This document shows positions 32,348 through 41,607 of a stretch of 64,000 nt of DNA, one piece after another; position 1 is the stretch's first letter, and every line of letters begins with the position of its first letter. This stretch comes from Candidatus Cloacimonadota bacterium. GTDB taxonomy: Bacteria; Cloacimonadota; Cloacimonadia; Cloacimonadales; JAJBBL01. The DNA lies in contig JAHYIR010000001.1 of NCBI GenBank assembly GCA_019429305.1, positions 186,001 to 250,000 on the forward strand, written 5' to 3'. The notes beneath the pieces were generated by a model. The model saw nothing but the letters and a program-made list of their open reading frames with translations. It made no database searches and had not been told where the DNA came from. The position numbers and the translations under genes are program-made.

Positions 32348-33346
32348 ATGAAGATAAAATTAAAAAGAGCTTATGCTCTATTTTCCGGAGGGTTGGATAG
32401 TCTATTAAGCGTACTTTGGATGAAGAAATTAGGTTATGAAATTATTCCACTCTTCTTTGAGAGTTATTTTTTCTCTGCCGATAAAGCAGAAAAGATAGCT
32501 AGTTCTGCAGGGCTGGGATTGAGAGTCATTGATATCGGAGAAAAGTTGTTAGAGATAATTAAGAATCCACGCTATGGATTTGGTAAGAATCTCAATCCCT
32601 GCATTGATTGTCATTCGTTAATGTTCAGAGAAGCGGGTAAACTAATGGAGCAGGAAGGTGTAGATTTCCTGATCTCAGGAGAAGTGCTTGGACAGAGACC
32701 GATGTCTCAGAGAATGGATGCCATGAATGCCGTTAAGAAGTATAGCGGTTACGGTGATCTGATCATCAGACCTCTATCCCAAAAACTATTGCCCGATACT
32801 AAACCGATCAGAGAGGGATGGATCAATAAAGCAGATATGCTTGATATCCAAGGAAGAGGACGTCATAGACAAATTGAAATGGCTGAAGAGTTTGGTTTAC
32901 ATGAATATAGTACTCCGGGTGGAGGTTGTTTGCTTACTGATAAGGGTTATTCTAACCGCTTAAAAGATCTAATGAATTATAATATGCTGGAAAAGAGATT
33001 CATTCAATTTCTCCGTTTCGGCAGGCATTTTCGCATTAATAGTGAAGTTAAGTTGATCATAGGAAGAAATAGGGAAGAGCTGGAAGAGATCTTCGGATTT
33101 GTCGAAGATGAGTTAGTATTACGGGCAGCGAATTGTTTAGGGCCAATAGGTCTTGTTAACAGTAAAAGAATGTTATCAGACGATGAGATCAAATTAGCAG
33201 CAGAGATTGTCTTGAGCTATACTAATAAAGCTGCTGATAGAGATATAGTTGCTTTTGGTACTGATAACAATTATCATAGTCAGATAGAGGTAGAGAAGTT
33301 ACCAAAGAGCAGGGTTCGAGAACTAATAATCAAAGCAGATAAATAA
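32348..33346 (+). CDS. PP-loop ATP pyrophosphatase, tRNA thiolation-like
   Basis: The SGGLDSLLS loop at about residues 13-21 binds ATP, as in MnmA/ThiI-type enzymes that adenylate a substrate before sulfur transfer. A CIDCH motif (about residues 85-89) and STPGGGCLL segment supply candidate sulfur-transfer or metal-binding Cys. The C-terminal ~120 residues contain FGRHFRINSEVKLIIGRN, resembling an NFACT-R-like RNA-binding domain. A 2-thiolation or 4-thiolation role on tRNA is likely, but this subgroup is distinct from canonical MnmA and lacks a THUMP domain. Its stop (TAATG) overlaps the next gene. It may depend on cysteine desulfurases such as that at 17115. Confidence 0.75.
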   Translation: MKIKLKRAYALFSGGLDSLLSVLWMKKLGYEIIPLFFESYFFSADKAEKIASSAGLGLRVIDIGEKLLEIIKNPRYGFGKNLNPCIDCHSLMFREAGKLMEQEGVDFLISGEVLGQRPMSQRMDAMNAVKKYSGYGDLIIRPLSQKLLPDTKPIREGWINKADMLDIQGRGRHRQIEMAEEFGLHEYSTPGGGCLLTDKGYSNRLKDLMNYNMLEKRFIQFLRFGRHFRINSEVKLIIGRNREELEEIFGFVEDELVLRAANCLGPIGLVNSKRMLSDDEIKLAAEIVLSYTNKAADRDIVAFGTDNNYHSQIEVEKLPKSRVRELIIKADK

Positions 33347-33357
33347 TGAGGTTTATA

Positions 33358-33990
33358 ATGAAGTATGAAAAATTCATTCTGTTAAAGGATTTTGAGACAA
33401 ATAGCTATCTTCTCTGGGATGAAGAGAGTTGTGAAGCAATGCTGATAGATCCCGGTGCACCAGGAGAGAAAGTGATTAGTTTCATTAAAGATAACAAACT
33501 TATTCTAAAATACATAGTCAACACTCATGGGCATGGTGATCATATAGGAGGTAATCGTTATTTCAAAGAAAGATTTCCTGATGCTAAAATAGGTGTTCAT
33601 AAAGCTGATGAGATGATGCTCTACAAGGCAGATCTTAATTTGAGTCTCTTTTATGAGCAAAACACTGTTTCACCATCTGCAGATATAGTTCTGGAAGATG
33701 GTATGTCTCTCTTTTTAGGGAAAGAAGAGATCAAAGTTATCCATACTCCGGGTCATACTAAAGGTGGGGCGGCACTGTTAACTGGTAACTATTTGTTTAG
33801 CGGAGATACCTTGTTTGCTGAGAATGTAGGAAGAACTGATCTTCCCGGTGGCAGCTTTGCAGAATTAGCAGCTTCTATTCAGAAAAAGCTATTTATACTT
33901 CCGGAGGATACGTTAGTGTTACCCGGGCATGGAGACGCAACCACCATAGGAGAAGAGAAGAGTTTCAATCCTTATGTTGGAGAAGAGTAA
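33358..33990 (+). CDS. Metallo-beta-lactamase-fold hydrolase, glyoxalase II-like
   Basis: A 210-residue MBL-fold protein with the metal-binding set THGHGDHIGG (about residues 56-65), HTPGHTKGG, SGDTLF and PGHGDATTIGEE. This is the hydroxyacylglutathione hydrolase-like group, which hydrolyses thioesters or acts in persulfide chemistry in anaerobes. It follows the PP-loop gene with an overlapping TAATGAGG, which also serves as a ribosome site for ATG 33358; an ATG at 33346 inside that overlap is the alternative start. Confidence 0.82.
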   Translation: MKYEKFILLKDFETNSYLLWDEESCEAMLIDPGAPGEKVISFIKDNKLILKYIVNTHGHGDHIGGNRYFKERFPDAKIGVHKADEMMLYKADLNLSLFYEQNTVSPSADIVLEDGMSLFLGKEEIKVIHTPGHTKGGAALLTGNYLFSGDTLFAENVGRTDLPGGSFAELAASIQKKLFILPEDTLVLPGHGDATTIGEEKSFNPYVGEE

Positions 33991-34015
33991 GGTTAGATAA
34001 GTAATTTATATAAGA

Positions 34016-34053
34016 AAAGAGCGATAACCGAGGGGATGGTTATCGCTCTTTCT
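34016..34053. terminator. Bidirectional intrinsic terminator
   Basis: AAGAGCGATAACC pairs with GGTTATCGCTCTT around an 8-base loop, with a T-rich right flank and A-rich left flank. It separates the converging MBL gene and the minus-strand thiol-redox cluster. Confidence 0.88.
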
Positions 34054-34073
34054 ATTTGAGGGGTGTGTGTGGT

Positions 34074-36341
34074 TTATTTCAGTAATAATACTTTATGGTT
34101 CACCTGTAGATTGTCAGATGCGAAACGAATGAAGTAAATCCCTGATGGAACAGCTCTGTTTTCTTCATCTAAGCCGTTCCAAACGAATTCTGTTCGGTTT
34201 GTTAACTCATTTTCAAGCATCGTTTTCACTAACTGACCTCTGATATTATAAATTCTTAAGTTTATAGGTCTGTCAAGTGAAAATTCAATTTGACTCAGTG
34301 AGATATTTACTGTCGGATTGAAGGGGTTAGGATAGGCAATAATCCTATTCATTACTGATGGTTGAACAATTAAGTTGTCGTCAACACTGACCCAGTAAGA
34401 AGTACCTGATCCACCGTAAGCACCCATATCGTTTCGAATAGTTCCTTTAGCTGGGTATTGAGCGTAACCCGGATTATAAGGATCCTCGGGATCATTATAA
34501 GTTGCTGCTGGGTTACCGGCATCTATACATGGTGATTCATCTGATAAATACCAGATCGCCTCTAAACCATTATACTCAATTCCCGATCCCTCTGTGGAGT
34601 TTTCAAAGAGTGGATCAGTATCAATATTATCAACTCCGGAATAACCACCGGTTATATTACTGTACTCTACTAAGGTGCTGGATCCGGTAAAAGCAGAAAT
34701 GATCGATCCTTCACCTCTGACGATAGAATTTCTTATCTGTAGGAATGAGTTGTGATTAAAGACATGGAATCCATTGCTTGAGAGATATTCGTTATTAGCT
34801 ATTGTATTGTTATTGAAGATAATCGCTGAACCGGATCTGATCCCAAATGAAGAGCCAAAGAATCCTGTGTTATTAACGAAGAGATTGTTTTTTACTTCAA
34901 AATTAGAAGTATAGATATCTACTGCTCCAATACCGTTAGTACTATGATTATTGGCAAAAGTGTTGTTTCTCATAACGATGTTCTCAGAATTGGTTATCTT
35001 GACAGCTCCGGGATCAGCAGCACCGGAGTTTTCATAAAAAGTGTTTCCTATGATATTAACCCGGGCGTTGTTAATGATCATCGCAGTCTGATTTGCTTTA
35101 GATATCATACAGTTATTAAATGTATTTTCAGCGATAGTACTATCTATACGTATTCCCTTCCAATTAGTGTCAGAAGTCAAAGTTATCGGGTCATCATCTT
35201 CAGCATTGGCATATATATAGCCACTCCCTTCAATAATTATAGCACTGTTCGAAGACCTTACTTCGACACCCGGTTGTAAGATCAGATATGATTCATCAGA
35301 TATTGTTATATCATCGTTTATATAGTAAACACCATGATCTGGATTCCATATCCCGCTAACGTTACCAGAAACATTGTCCGGAGAGGTAACCGTTATATAA
35401 TTCTCCATTGTTAACTCGACTGTATCTGTCCCGTCAAAGATCTGTAAGGTTACATCATAAGTACCGACTTCCGTATAAACGAAAAACGGATTTTGCTCTG
35501 TACTGTCTATAGTTCCATCACCATTTAGATCCCAAGCCCATGATTCGATATCTTGAGCAGGGAATGAAAAGTCATAGAATTGTACATGCAGCTCAGGTGG
35601 TCCTTGCTGCACATTACTGGAGAACATGGATGTAAGCTGTGAAAAATCTGCTTTAGCTGCTTGATGGATTACGGCATTACCATTAACAAGATTTTGTACT
35701 ATTACTACACCTGTAACTTTGAATAGATCCCATGTCGGATCAATATCAAAGGCATGGCTATAATTTCCCGTTTGCCCTGTAGATGTGAGAGGAAAACTAG
35801 TCTGATAGTATCTTTTAACTGAGGCAAAGTAATCGGGATCCATTACGCTGGTCAGATCATAAGTTAGTATGAAGATAATGTTATTGTTGGTTGTTGAAAT
35901 ATTACCGGTCATAACGGCATCAACGTTTAAAACCAGCTGATTCTGATTGTTTAGTGATATTTCAAGATTTAGGTCGATTGGACTATTGGTATTAACAATT
36001 TGGTTGTGAGCATTAACATAAGCGCCGTAAGTTCCTGTTCCGCCGCCCACAACTGCTATAGTACCACCCCATTGTCCATGTGGAATACCGGACACTCCAT
36101 ATAAATTTCCTCTTCCTGAGTAATTTGGGCTAGGATGAGGTCCATCCCCTTGCCAAATTAGGGGGATAAAATAAGGGAAAGTCTCTGGTTGATTGTACAT
36201 CTGATGCAACGCCGACCGCGCTGCTGGGCAATAGGGGCACCACGTCTGAGTGAAGACTTCTCCCACAACGAACATTTGCGATGCCAGCAAGAAGTTTGTT
36301 GTTAGGAGAAGAAACCCCATAAATAAGAAAAGCTTCTTCAT
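34074..36341 (-). CDS. T9SS-exported Omp28-like thioredoxin-fold/PKD/beta-helix protein
   Basis: A 755-residue modular secreted protein. Order: signal peptide (1-20); Omp28-like thioredoxin-fold domain (about 21-235) with redox pair WCPYC (Cys35, Cys38); PKD domain (about 240-325, WDLNGDGTID...YTEVGTYDVTLQIFDG); right-handed beta-helix repeats (about 340-570, repeated NNxF and NxxxxNxT rungs); linker with CIDAGNPAATYNDPEDPYNP; T9SS sorting domain (about 670-755, AYPNPFNPTVNIS, IYNIRGQLVKTM, SGIYFIRFAS). It starts ATG with AAGGAGA 4 bases upstream. It is the last gene of the minus-strand cluster headed by dsbD-like 41608-43350. An extracellular thiol-disulfide partner role is inferred. Confidence 0.88.
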   Translation of the reverse strand: MKKLFLFMGFLLLTTNFLLASQMFVVGEVFTQTWCPYCPAARSALHQMYNQPETFPYFIPLIWQGDGPHPSPNYSGRGNLYGVSGIPHGQWGGTIAVVGGGTGTYGAYVNAHNQIVNTNSPIDLNLEISLNNQNQLVLNVDAVMTGNISTTNNNIIFILTYDLTSVMDPDYFASVKRYYQTSFPLTSTGQTGNYSHAFDIDPTWDLFKVTGVVIVQNLVNGNAVIHQAAKADFSQLTSMFSSNVQQGPPELHVQFYDFSFPAQDIESWAWDLNGDGTIDSTEQNPFFVYTEVGTYDVTLQIFDGTDTVELTMENYITVTSPDNVSGNVSGIWNPDHGVYYINDDITISDESYLILQPGVEVRSSNSAIIIEGSGYIYANAEDDDPITLTSDTNWKGIRIDSTIAENTFNNCMISKANQTAMIINNARVNIIGNTFYENSGAADPGAVKITNSENIVMRNNTFANNHSTNGIGAVDIYTSNFEVKNNLFVNNTGFFGSSFGIRSGSAIIFNNNTIANNEYLSSNGFHVFNHNSFLQIRNSIVRGEGSIISAFTGSSTLVEYSNITGGYSGVDNIDTDPLFENSTEGSGIEYNGLEAIWYLSDESPCIDAGNPAATYNDPEDPYNPGYAQYPAKGTIRNDMGAYGGSGTSYWVSVDDNLIVQPSVMNRIIAYPNPFNPTVNISLSQIEFSLDRPINLRIYNIRGQLVKTMLENELTNRTEFVWNGLDEENRAVPSGIYFIRFASDNLQVNHKVLLLK

Positions 36342-36362
36342 CGAATCTCCTTTTGTTTTTTG

Positions 36363-38411
36363 TTATTTAATAAGCAACATTTTACGAATCTGTGTTTCGT
36401 ACCCGAAAGATAGTGAATAAAAATATATGCCTGAAACAACCTGTTTGTTTGTTTCATCTTTTCCATCCCAAGTTACATAATAATCATTTTTATCCATAGG
36501 TTTAATATCTGTCAAGGTTTTAATTCTTTGACCTCTTATATTGTAGATAATAATGGATACATCATCACTAAGTTTTTCTCCGTCATTAGTAAAGGGTATA
36601 GTCACAAACCGTTGTCCTTTATCTAATTCACCTGTCTGATTTAAATTAAAAGGGTTGGGATAACTGGGGAATAATTGTATATTCGGCAGATCTGATGGGT
36701 TAATCAAATCATCTGTGCTGGTCACTTCGAACCAATTCAAGACATTTGATAGCAGGTCTCGTCGATCATCATGATTATCAATTGCTTCGTAGCCAAAAGC
36801 CAGATAGACTATTTTGCTGTTATTTGCGGTTGATGCTGAGCGTATTCCGGCAACACTATTATCTTCATAATAGAATGTTTCTGTACCATTTTGCTGATAA
36901 GCATTTATGACTTCAGGGTTTTGTTGATTATCTGCTCCGTCTCCTCCCTCTATACTAAAAGAAAGTCCATCCGAGATATAATCACCGGCGACACCGTTTA
37001 TTTGCCTAATGTCAGTGCTTTCCGATATCAAAAGAGCATTCAGATGATCATTGTAAAACACTAAATTACTATAGAGAGGGTTGAGTACTAAATCTTTGCC
37101 GATATTCTGACCGGTTATAAAGAGATTATTACCATTATCAAGATAATTACTAAGAAACCCAATTTCTTGTTCAGTGAGAGCCGGTTCTCTTTCTCCTGTT
37201 ATCCAGAGTATGTGATTAAAGTTCTGCGTTATCATGTTATTCAAATCTGCAAACCCGGTATCCCAGATACCATAAGAATGATCAATATCTTCTAATACTG
37301 CAGCAGTATAAGTTTCATAATCAGACCAACCATCACCATCTATTATCAAATAATCAACATCATTTGTAATAAATCTAAAAGGTATTAGATAATCCTCAGC
37401 AAAATCATCACTTTGCACAAGAAAATGATAATCCATCATTCCAATACTATCAGGAATAATATTTGCGTGAAACTTATCTTCTTCTCCGCTTTGTAATGAA
37501 AAATCAAGTGGCCCAAAGTAACATAAACCATCATCATCACAATAGGTAAGAAACCACGATGGCGGGGCGTTGTCAATTTGAACAGATATAGTCAGATCTA
37601 TATCCTCACCCCAGTTGAATAAAGCAAAATAATCCACTTCGAAAAGGCCGGCAGAAGGACCAATATCTATTCTCTGATTGGGAACTGCAGCGCGGATGAA
37701 CTTTGTAGGAGTTGCATACGTTGATGCTGCCTGGATGATCTGCCCTGTAGAGTCACTGACATATACCAGAGCTCTGAGATTATTTTCATCCCAGGAAGGA
37801 TTGATGGTCAGCGTAGTATTTAACGATACAGTATTGTTTTGTCCGGTAAGAGAGAAAGTTTGCTGCTCGACCAGACGGGCAAGATTAGTAACGTTGATAT
37901 CGACATCATCTTCGATGAGAATGAATCTTGCAGTTGCATTTTGTAAACTTTCTGAACCGGAAAGCATGGTTATTAAAACTTCGACATAGCCAGTAGTATT
38001 ATTGAAATCAAGAATTTCTACTTTGATCGGTACGGTATTGTAATAATCCTTTTCGATTAGTGCATGATAAGGTAATCCAGTATTCACAGGGACATTGGTA
38101 CCTGAGACTCTGGAAGTGCCATTTACTATTAACGATGGGAATACCGATGGTGAGTAATCATCTATAAGATTTTCAACGGACGGTGAAGAATACTGCCCAC
38201 TATTTTGTTCAGTATAGTAACGAACCGGGATCACTTCACCATAGTGATAATTATTCATTATTTCCTGGATACCTGTATATGCCTCATCCGCGTCTCCACT
38301 CCAGCTGGCAGTTAATAATTCAGCTACTATGAGTTGAGGGTAATAGTCAATATCAGCAGTTATTAGTTGTATGGTAATGAGTAATGTAATCATTAGTATG
38401 TATTTTTTCAA
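36363..38411 (-). CDS. T9SS-exported protein with thioredoxin-like and GATase-like domains
   Basis: A 682-residue secreted protein: signal peptide (1-19), then an Omp28-like thioredoxin-fold domain (about 25-235) in which the CxxC is replaced (TASWSGDAD), so it is redox-inactive at that site. About 370-560 resembles a GATase1/DUF4350-like domain (VDYLIIDGDGWSDYETY, ILWITGEREPALTEQEIG). About 600-682 is a T9SS sorting domain (SYPNPFNLNQ, IYNIRGQRIKTL, SGIYFYSLSFG). It lies 21 bp upstream of the 755-residue protein in the same operon. Loss of the Cys pair suggests a binding rather than redox role. Confidence 0.82.
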   Translation of the reverse strand: MKKYILMITLLITIQLITADIDYYPQLIVAELLTASWSGDADEAYTGIQEIMNNYHYGEVIPVRYYTEQNSGQYSSPSVENLIDDYSPSVFPSLIVNGTSRVSGTNVPVNTGLPYHALIEKDYYNTVPIKVEILDFNNTTGYVEVLITMLSGSESLQNATARFILIEDDVDINVTNLARLVEQQTFSLTGQNNTVSLNTTLTINPSWDENNLRALVYVSDSTGQIIQAASTYATPTKFIRAAVPNQRIDIGPSAGLFEVDYFALFNWGEDIDLTISVQIDNAPPSWFLTYCDDDGLCYFGPLDFSLQSGEEDKFHANIIPDSIGMMDYHFLVQSDDFAEDYLIPFRFITNDVDYLIIDGDGWSDYETYTAAVLEDIDHSYGIWDTGFADLNNMITQNFNHILWITGEREPALTEQEIGFLSNYLDNGNNLFITGQNIGKDLVLNPLYSNLVFYNDHLNALLISESTDIRQINGVAGDYISDGLSFSIEGGDGADNQQNPEVINAYQQNGTETFYYEDNSVAGIRSASTANNSKIVYLAFGYEAIDNHDDRRDLLSNVLNWFEVTSTDDLINPSDLPNIQLFPSYPNPFNLNQTGELDKGQRFVTIPFTNDGEKLSDDVSIIIYNIRGQRIKTLTDIKPMDKNDYYVTWDGKDETNKQVVSGIYFYSLSFGYETQIRKMLLIK

Positions 38412-38462
38412 ATCTACCTCCTTAATTTAAGGAACATTGTTTTATAATTAAACAGAGAACAT

Positions 38463-39908
38463 CTAAAATCTCGTAGTCAGGTCTAATCTCAGACCTTTGA
38501 ACGGTGAAGTATAGTAACAGACACCACTACGACAAACCTTACCACCCTTTTCTTCACCGATAAAGAGTTTCATATCTGTATGAGAAAAAAGTCCGGTTGA
38601 TAGTTCCATGCCAAGCCAAGTTCGATTTTTCTCCAATTCATTGAGATCATAGAACTCTAATTCCGAGATGAGAGATAGCGAGAACTTATTAAAGAACAGA
38701 TCAAACTGTAATAAGGGATTATAGATCTCAGAAGTGCTCTCTCCTTGCACTTTTTCCTTATAACCGAATTCTGTGCGGAGATGTGTGGGGAGATTCATCA
38801 AGTTAAAGTCAAACATTATTGCCGGAGTTATCTCCTTTAACCAAAGTTCCCATTCCTTATCAATTGTTTCTAATTGAGCATATTCCAGTCCCAGTGTGAA
38901 AGTTGGGAAAAATTTCCTTCCTTCCAGCAACAAGTCACTCTGCCTGATAGAGAAATCACTGTTCCATGCTTCTGAGTAAGTAACTCCCAACTGTGAGGTA
39001 ATTGAGGGATTGTATCTGATTTGTCCCAATAATCCCTCTTCATCGTATCCGGGATTAAATCTTTCGGAGAGAGGTTCTTCACTGGCATTGAGTGTTGGGA
39101 GGTCATTCATTCTATCATCAAATCGGTCGTAATTTTTATAACCACCTGAGATAGTGAAAGGACCAATATAGGTATTAGCAAAACCGTAAAATGCCTGTCC
39201 TCTTCTCACCCGACCGAATGTTCTGTATGATTTCGATTCTCCATATTCGGAATTGAAGTCAAAAAAATCAGTTATAACCTCTATTCTACCACCGGCAGCT
39301 ATTCTTGTGCTATATCTGTTATCAGTCCTCCTTAGCTGTTGTGAGGTCAAACTCAACCCTAACTGAGTTGTGCCGTTAATTGGAGCAGTCAGATCCAATC
39401 CGGCGATAAGATCGTTATTATTGGGAGAGAACTCATTTGGCAAGGAACCATATAGACCCTTGAATTGGTAGGAATTATGACTCATTTGCATGTTAATACC
39501 GGTTAATCTCGTATCGTGATCAAAAGTCTTGTCACGATATGAACGTAAAAGGATCCCGTTACCAAAGAATTCGGAAAAGGAACCGGCTCTTAAACGCAGA
39601 TCTGTTAAATTTAATTGTATATATCTTTCATCCCAGCGATAATCAATATCAGAAGGTCGGAGATCTTGGATTGGCTGGAATTGATCATATTTAGGTAATT
39701 CTGCAATAAATGATATCCCGGCTTCGATATTTTGATAATTTAATCTGACAAGGGTTTCATTATAAAAATAGCTGGAGAGAGAATCTTGAGCAGATTTGTA
39801 GATATATTGGGCTTCATTGAGTCCCGAGATCTGGAATTGAGCATAACAGATCCCAACTGAAAAAAAGAGGATAAGCCATAAGGCAGATAATGATATGATT
39901 ATTTTCAT
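38463..39908 (-). CDS. Outer-membrane beta-barrel protein, DUF6029-like
   Basis: A 481-residue protein with a signal peptide (1-23) and long runs of alternating polar and hydrophobic residues ending in aromatic Phe (LDLTTRF), as in outer-membrane barrels recognised by BamA. Near the end a conserved EEKGGKVCRSGVCYY segment with two Cys resembles the DUF6029-type barrels of Bacteroidota and Chlorobi. Its ATGA start overlaps the TlpA stop (39905-39908), so the two are translated together, linking this barrel to the thioredoxin TlpA. It could receive or pass electrons through the paired Cys or be an export pore. Confidence 0.78.
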   Translation of the reverse strand: MKIIISLSALWLILFFSVGICYAQFQISGLNEAQYIYKSAQDSLSSYFYNETLVRLNYQNIEAGISFIAELPKYDQFQPIQDLRPSDIDYRWDERYIQLNLTDLRLRAGSFSEFFGNGILLRSYRDKTFDHDTRLTGINMQMSHNSYQFKGLYGSLPNEFSPNNNDLIAGLDLTAPINGTTQLGLSLTSQQLRRTDNRYSTRIAAGGRIEVITDFFDFNSEYGESKSYRTFGRVRRGQAFYGFANTYIGPFTISGGYKNYDRFDDRMNDLPTLNASEEPLSERFNPGYDEEGLLGQIRYNPSITSQLGVTYSEAWNSDFSIRQSDLLLEGRKFFPTFTLGLEYAQLETIDKEWELWLKEITPAIMFDFNLMNLPTHLRTEFGYKEKVQGESTSEIYNPLLQFDLFFNKFSLSLISELEFYDLNELEKNRTWLGMELSTGLFSHTDMKLFIGEEKGGKVCRSGVCYYTSPFKGLRLDLTTRF

Positions 39909-40444
39909 TTTTCTTCAATACACTCCTGCTCTATAACAGCTTTTTCCTCTACTTCCTGTTTTGTGATCAATGATAACAACTCTTCAATCTCTGAGGTCAG
40001 TTTTGCTTCGTCACCCCTGGTGTATCCGATATGTTCATAGACGATCTCACCATCCAAACTAATGAGAAAAGTATGGGGGATAGATGATACATTAAACTGC
40101 TTCATAACATCCTGATTAGTGTCAAAGAGTGTAGTAAATGTATATTTCTGAGAGCGGAGAAGACTTTTTGCCTTATTTACGTCACGGGGTCTGTCTATGT
40201 TAATTGTTATCACCTTTACATCTTCATATTCCCGATGGATCTTCTCGATCTCAGGTAAGAGTTGCATGCATGGTGCACACCAGCTTGCCCAGAAGTCGAT
40301 GACGATGAGCCCTTTGCCGATATGATCTGCTATGTTTACGTTTTGATTGTTCACGTCCGGTAAAGTAAAATTTCTTATCGGCTCACTGTTCAAAACTCCG
40401 AACAACATTAAGATACCTATTAAAATTACTATTCTATATTTCAT
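39905..40444 (-). CDS. TlpA/ResA-like periplasmic thioredoxin
   Basis: A 179-residue TlpA/ResA-like protein: signal anchor (about 1-19), NFTLPDVNNQNVNIADH at the start of the fold, redox motif FWASWCAPC (Cys56, Cys59), cis-Pro segment SSIPHTFLI. A glutamate-rich C-terminal extension with one Cys follows (about 160-179). Such proteins reduce periplasmic disulfides with electrons from DsbD. Stop and start overlap with the barrel gene, and a 15-bp gap follows the lipoprotein gene upstream. AAGGAGGAA precedes the ATG. Confidence 0.9.
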   Translation of the reverse strand: MKYRIVILIGILMLFGVLNSEPIRNFTLPDVNNQNVNIADHIGKGLIVIDFWASWCAPCMQLLPEIEKIHREYEDVKVITINIDRPRDVNKAKSLLRSQKYTFTTLFDTNQDVMKQFNVSSIPHTFLISLDGEIVYEHIGYTRGDEAKLTSEIEELLSLITKQEVEEKAVIEQECIEEK

Positions 40445-40459
40445 TATTCCTCCTTATTT

Positions 40460-41560
40460 TCAGGGTAAAACTATTTCATATTCAATGACATTATGTACAA
40501 TGCATGTTTCACTATCATAAACGTCTTCAATGGTCTGTAACCAGACAACTAATCTCGGTTCGGTAAAAGAAAACTCCGGTAAAATAAAATCCTCTGTTAC
40601 CAACACATTAAACATGTCGGGCGTCAAAGAAACTGCGTCTTTGTAAAACACAACATTGCGACAGGGTTGTCCGGCTGCATTGTTTACATCGGTCTCTTTT
40701 TCAATCAAAGCATATTTTAGCTGCAGATCTGTTAAATCTAAACTCTCAGTAGCTATTCGAACCTGAAATGATAGGTTCCCATCAGAAATAGCATAGTTAA
40801 AATCCTCAAAAAAGAACTCTGCATACTGATTAAGGAATGAAGAGATAGCGAAATTATACTCGTCATAACTATTCGGAGAACCGGTAGGAATCTCCATACT
40901 TCCCTGAATGATGCTCTTTGGCAGAGCAGTAGATAATTGATAATAATTGAGGATATCCATATTACCGATATCCAATGCATCCATAATATGGTACTCTATA
41001 TAATAGAATCTATTACCGTATAGTTGCTTCAGATCATGTAAAGCTGCTTCTACATAAGGGCAATTAGGACACCAAGTAGCCGTGAAGAGTTCAACTAATA
41101 CCCGCATTTCTTCAGGTTCTTCCGGAGTTTGTTGATTACCGATTAATAGGTAACCTGCATTCTTGTCGAGTGTATATTCGACTATCAAAGTATCTATGCT
41201 CGCTGAACTGTCTTCTATCCTATAGCGAAAAGAGAGAGCTGCTTGATCATGATCTTCAATAGTGATACTAAGATCCTCGGTTACGATCTCTGCTAATTGT
41301 GTAAAATAGATCTCGACGTCACTCTTAGTTAACCCATCATTCAGATAATCCTCACTATAGAAATTCATAACCGCTGAAATATTATTTTCTGATAGTGACT
41401 CGAATAGGGTGCTGCTGAACAGGTTTAAATGTTCTGTATAGCTAATATCTTCTTCAGCTGGTTGAAAACTGTTATCAAATCGATCGCACGCTATGATCAG
41501 AAGTGCGATCATTAGTATAACAATCGATAATAATAGTGTTGATCTTCTATTTATTTTCAT
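40460..41560 (-). CDS. Thioredoxin-fold lipoprotein
   Basis: A 366-residue protein with a lipobox (LIIAC, Cys25), so it is lipid-anchored. About 40-145 is an NTF2/cone-like or helical module of unclear family. About 152-360 is an Omp28-like thioredoxin fold with ELFTATWCPNC (Cys164, Cys167). The C-terminal segment contains ETDVNNAAGQPCRNVV. It lies between dsbD and tlpA on the same strand, so it is a likely direct target of DsbD or a donor to the outer-membrane and secreted members of the cluster. Confidence 0.8.
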   Translation of the reverse strand: MKINRRSTLLLSIVILMIALLIIACDRFDNSFQPAEEDISYTEHLNLFSSTLFESLSENNISAVMNFYSEDYLNDGLTKSDVEIYFTQLAEIVTEDLSITIEDHDQAALSFRYRIEDSSASIDTLIVEYTLDKNAGYLLIGNQQTPEEPEEMRVLVELFTATWCPNCPYVEAALHDLKQLYGNRFYYIEYHIMDALDIGNMDILNYYQLSTALPKSIIQGSMEIPTGSPNSYDEYNFAISSFLNQYAEFFFEDFNYAISDGNLSFQVRIATESLDLTDLQLKYALIEKETDVNNAAGQPCRNVVFYKDAVSLTPDMFNVLVTEDFILPEFSFTEPRLVVWLQTIEDVYDSETCIVHNVIEYEIVLP

Positions 41561-41607
41561 CTTACCTCACTATATATTATTAAGCAAAATCTATTCCAAT
41601 ATATAAC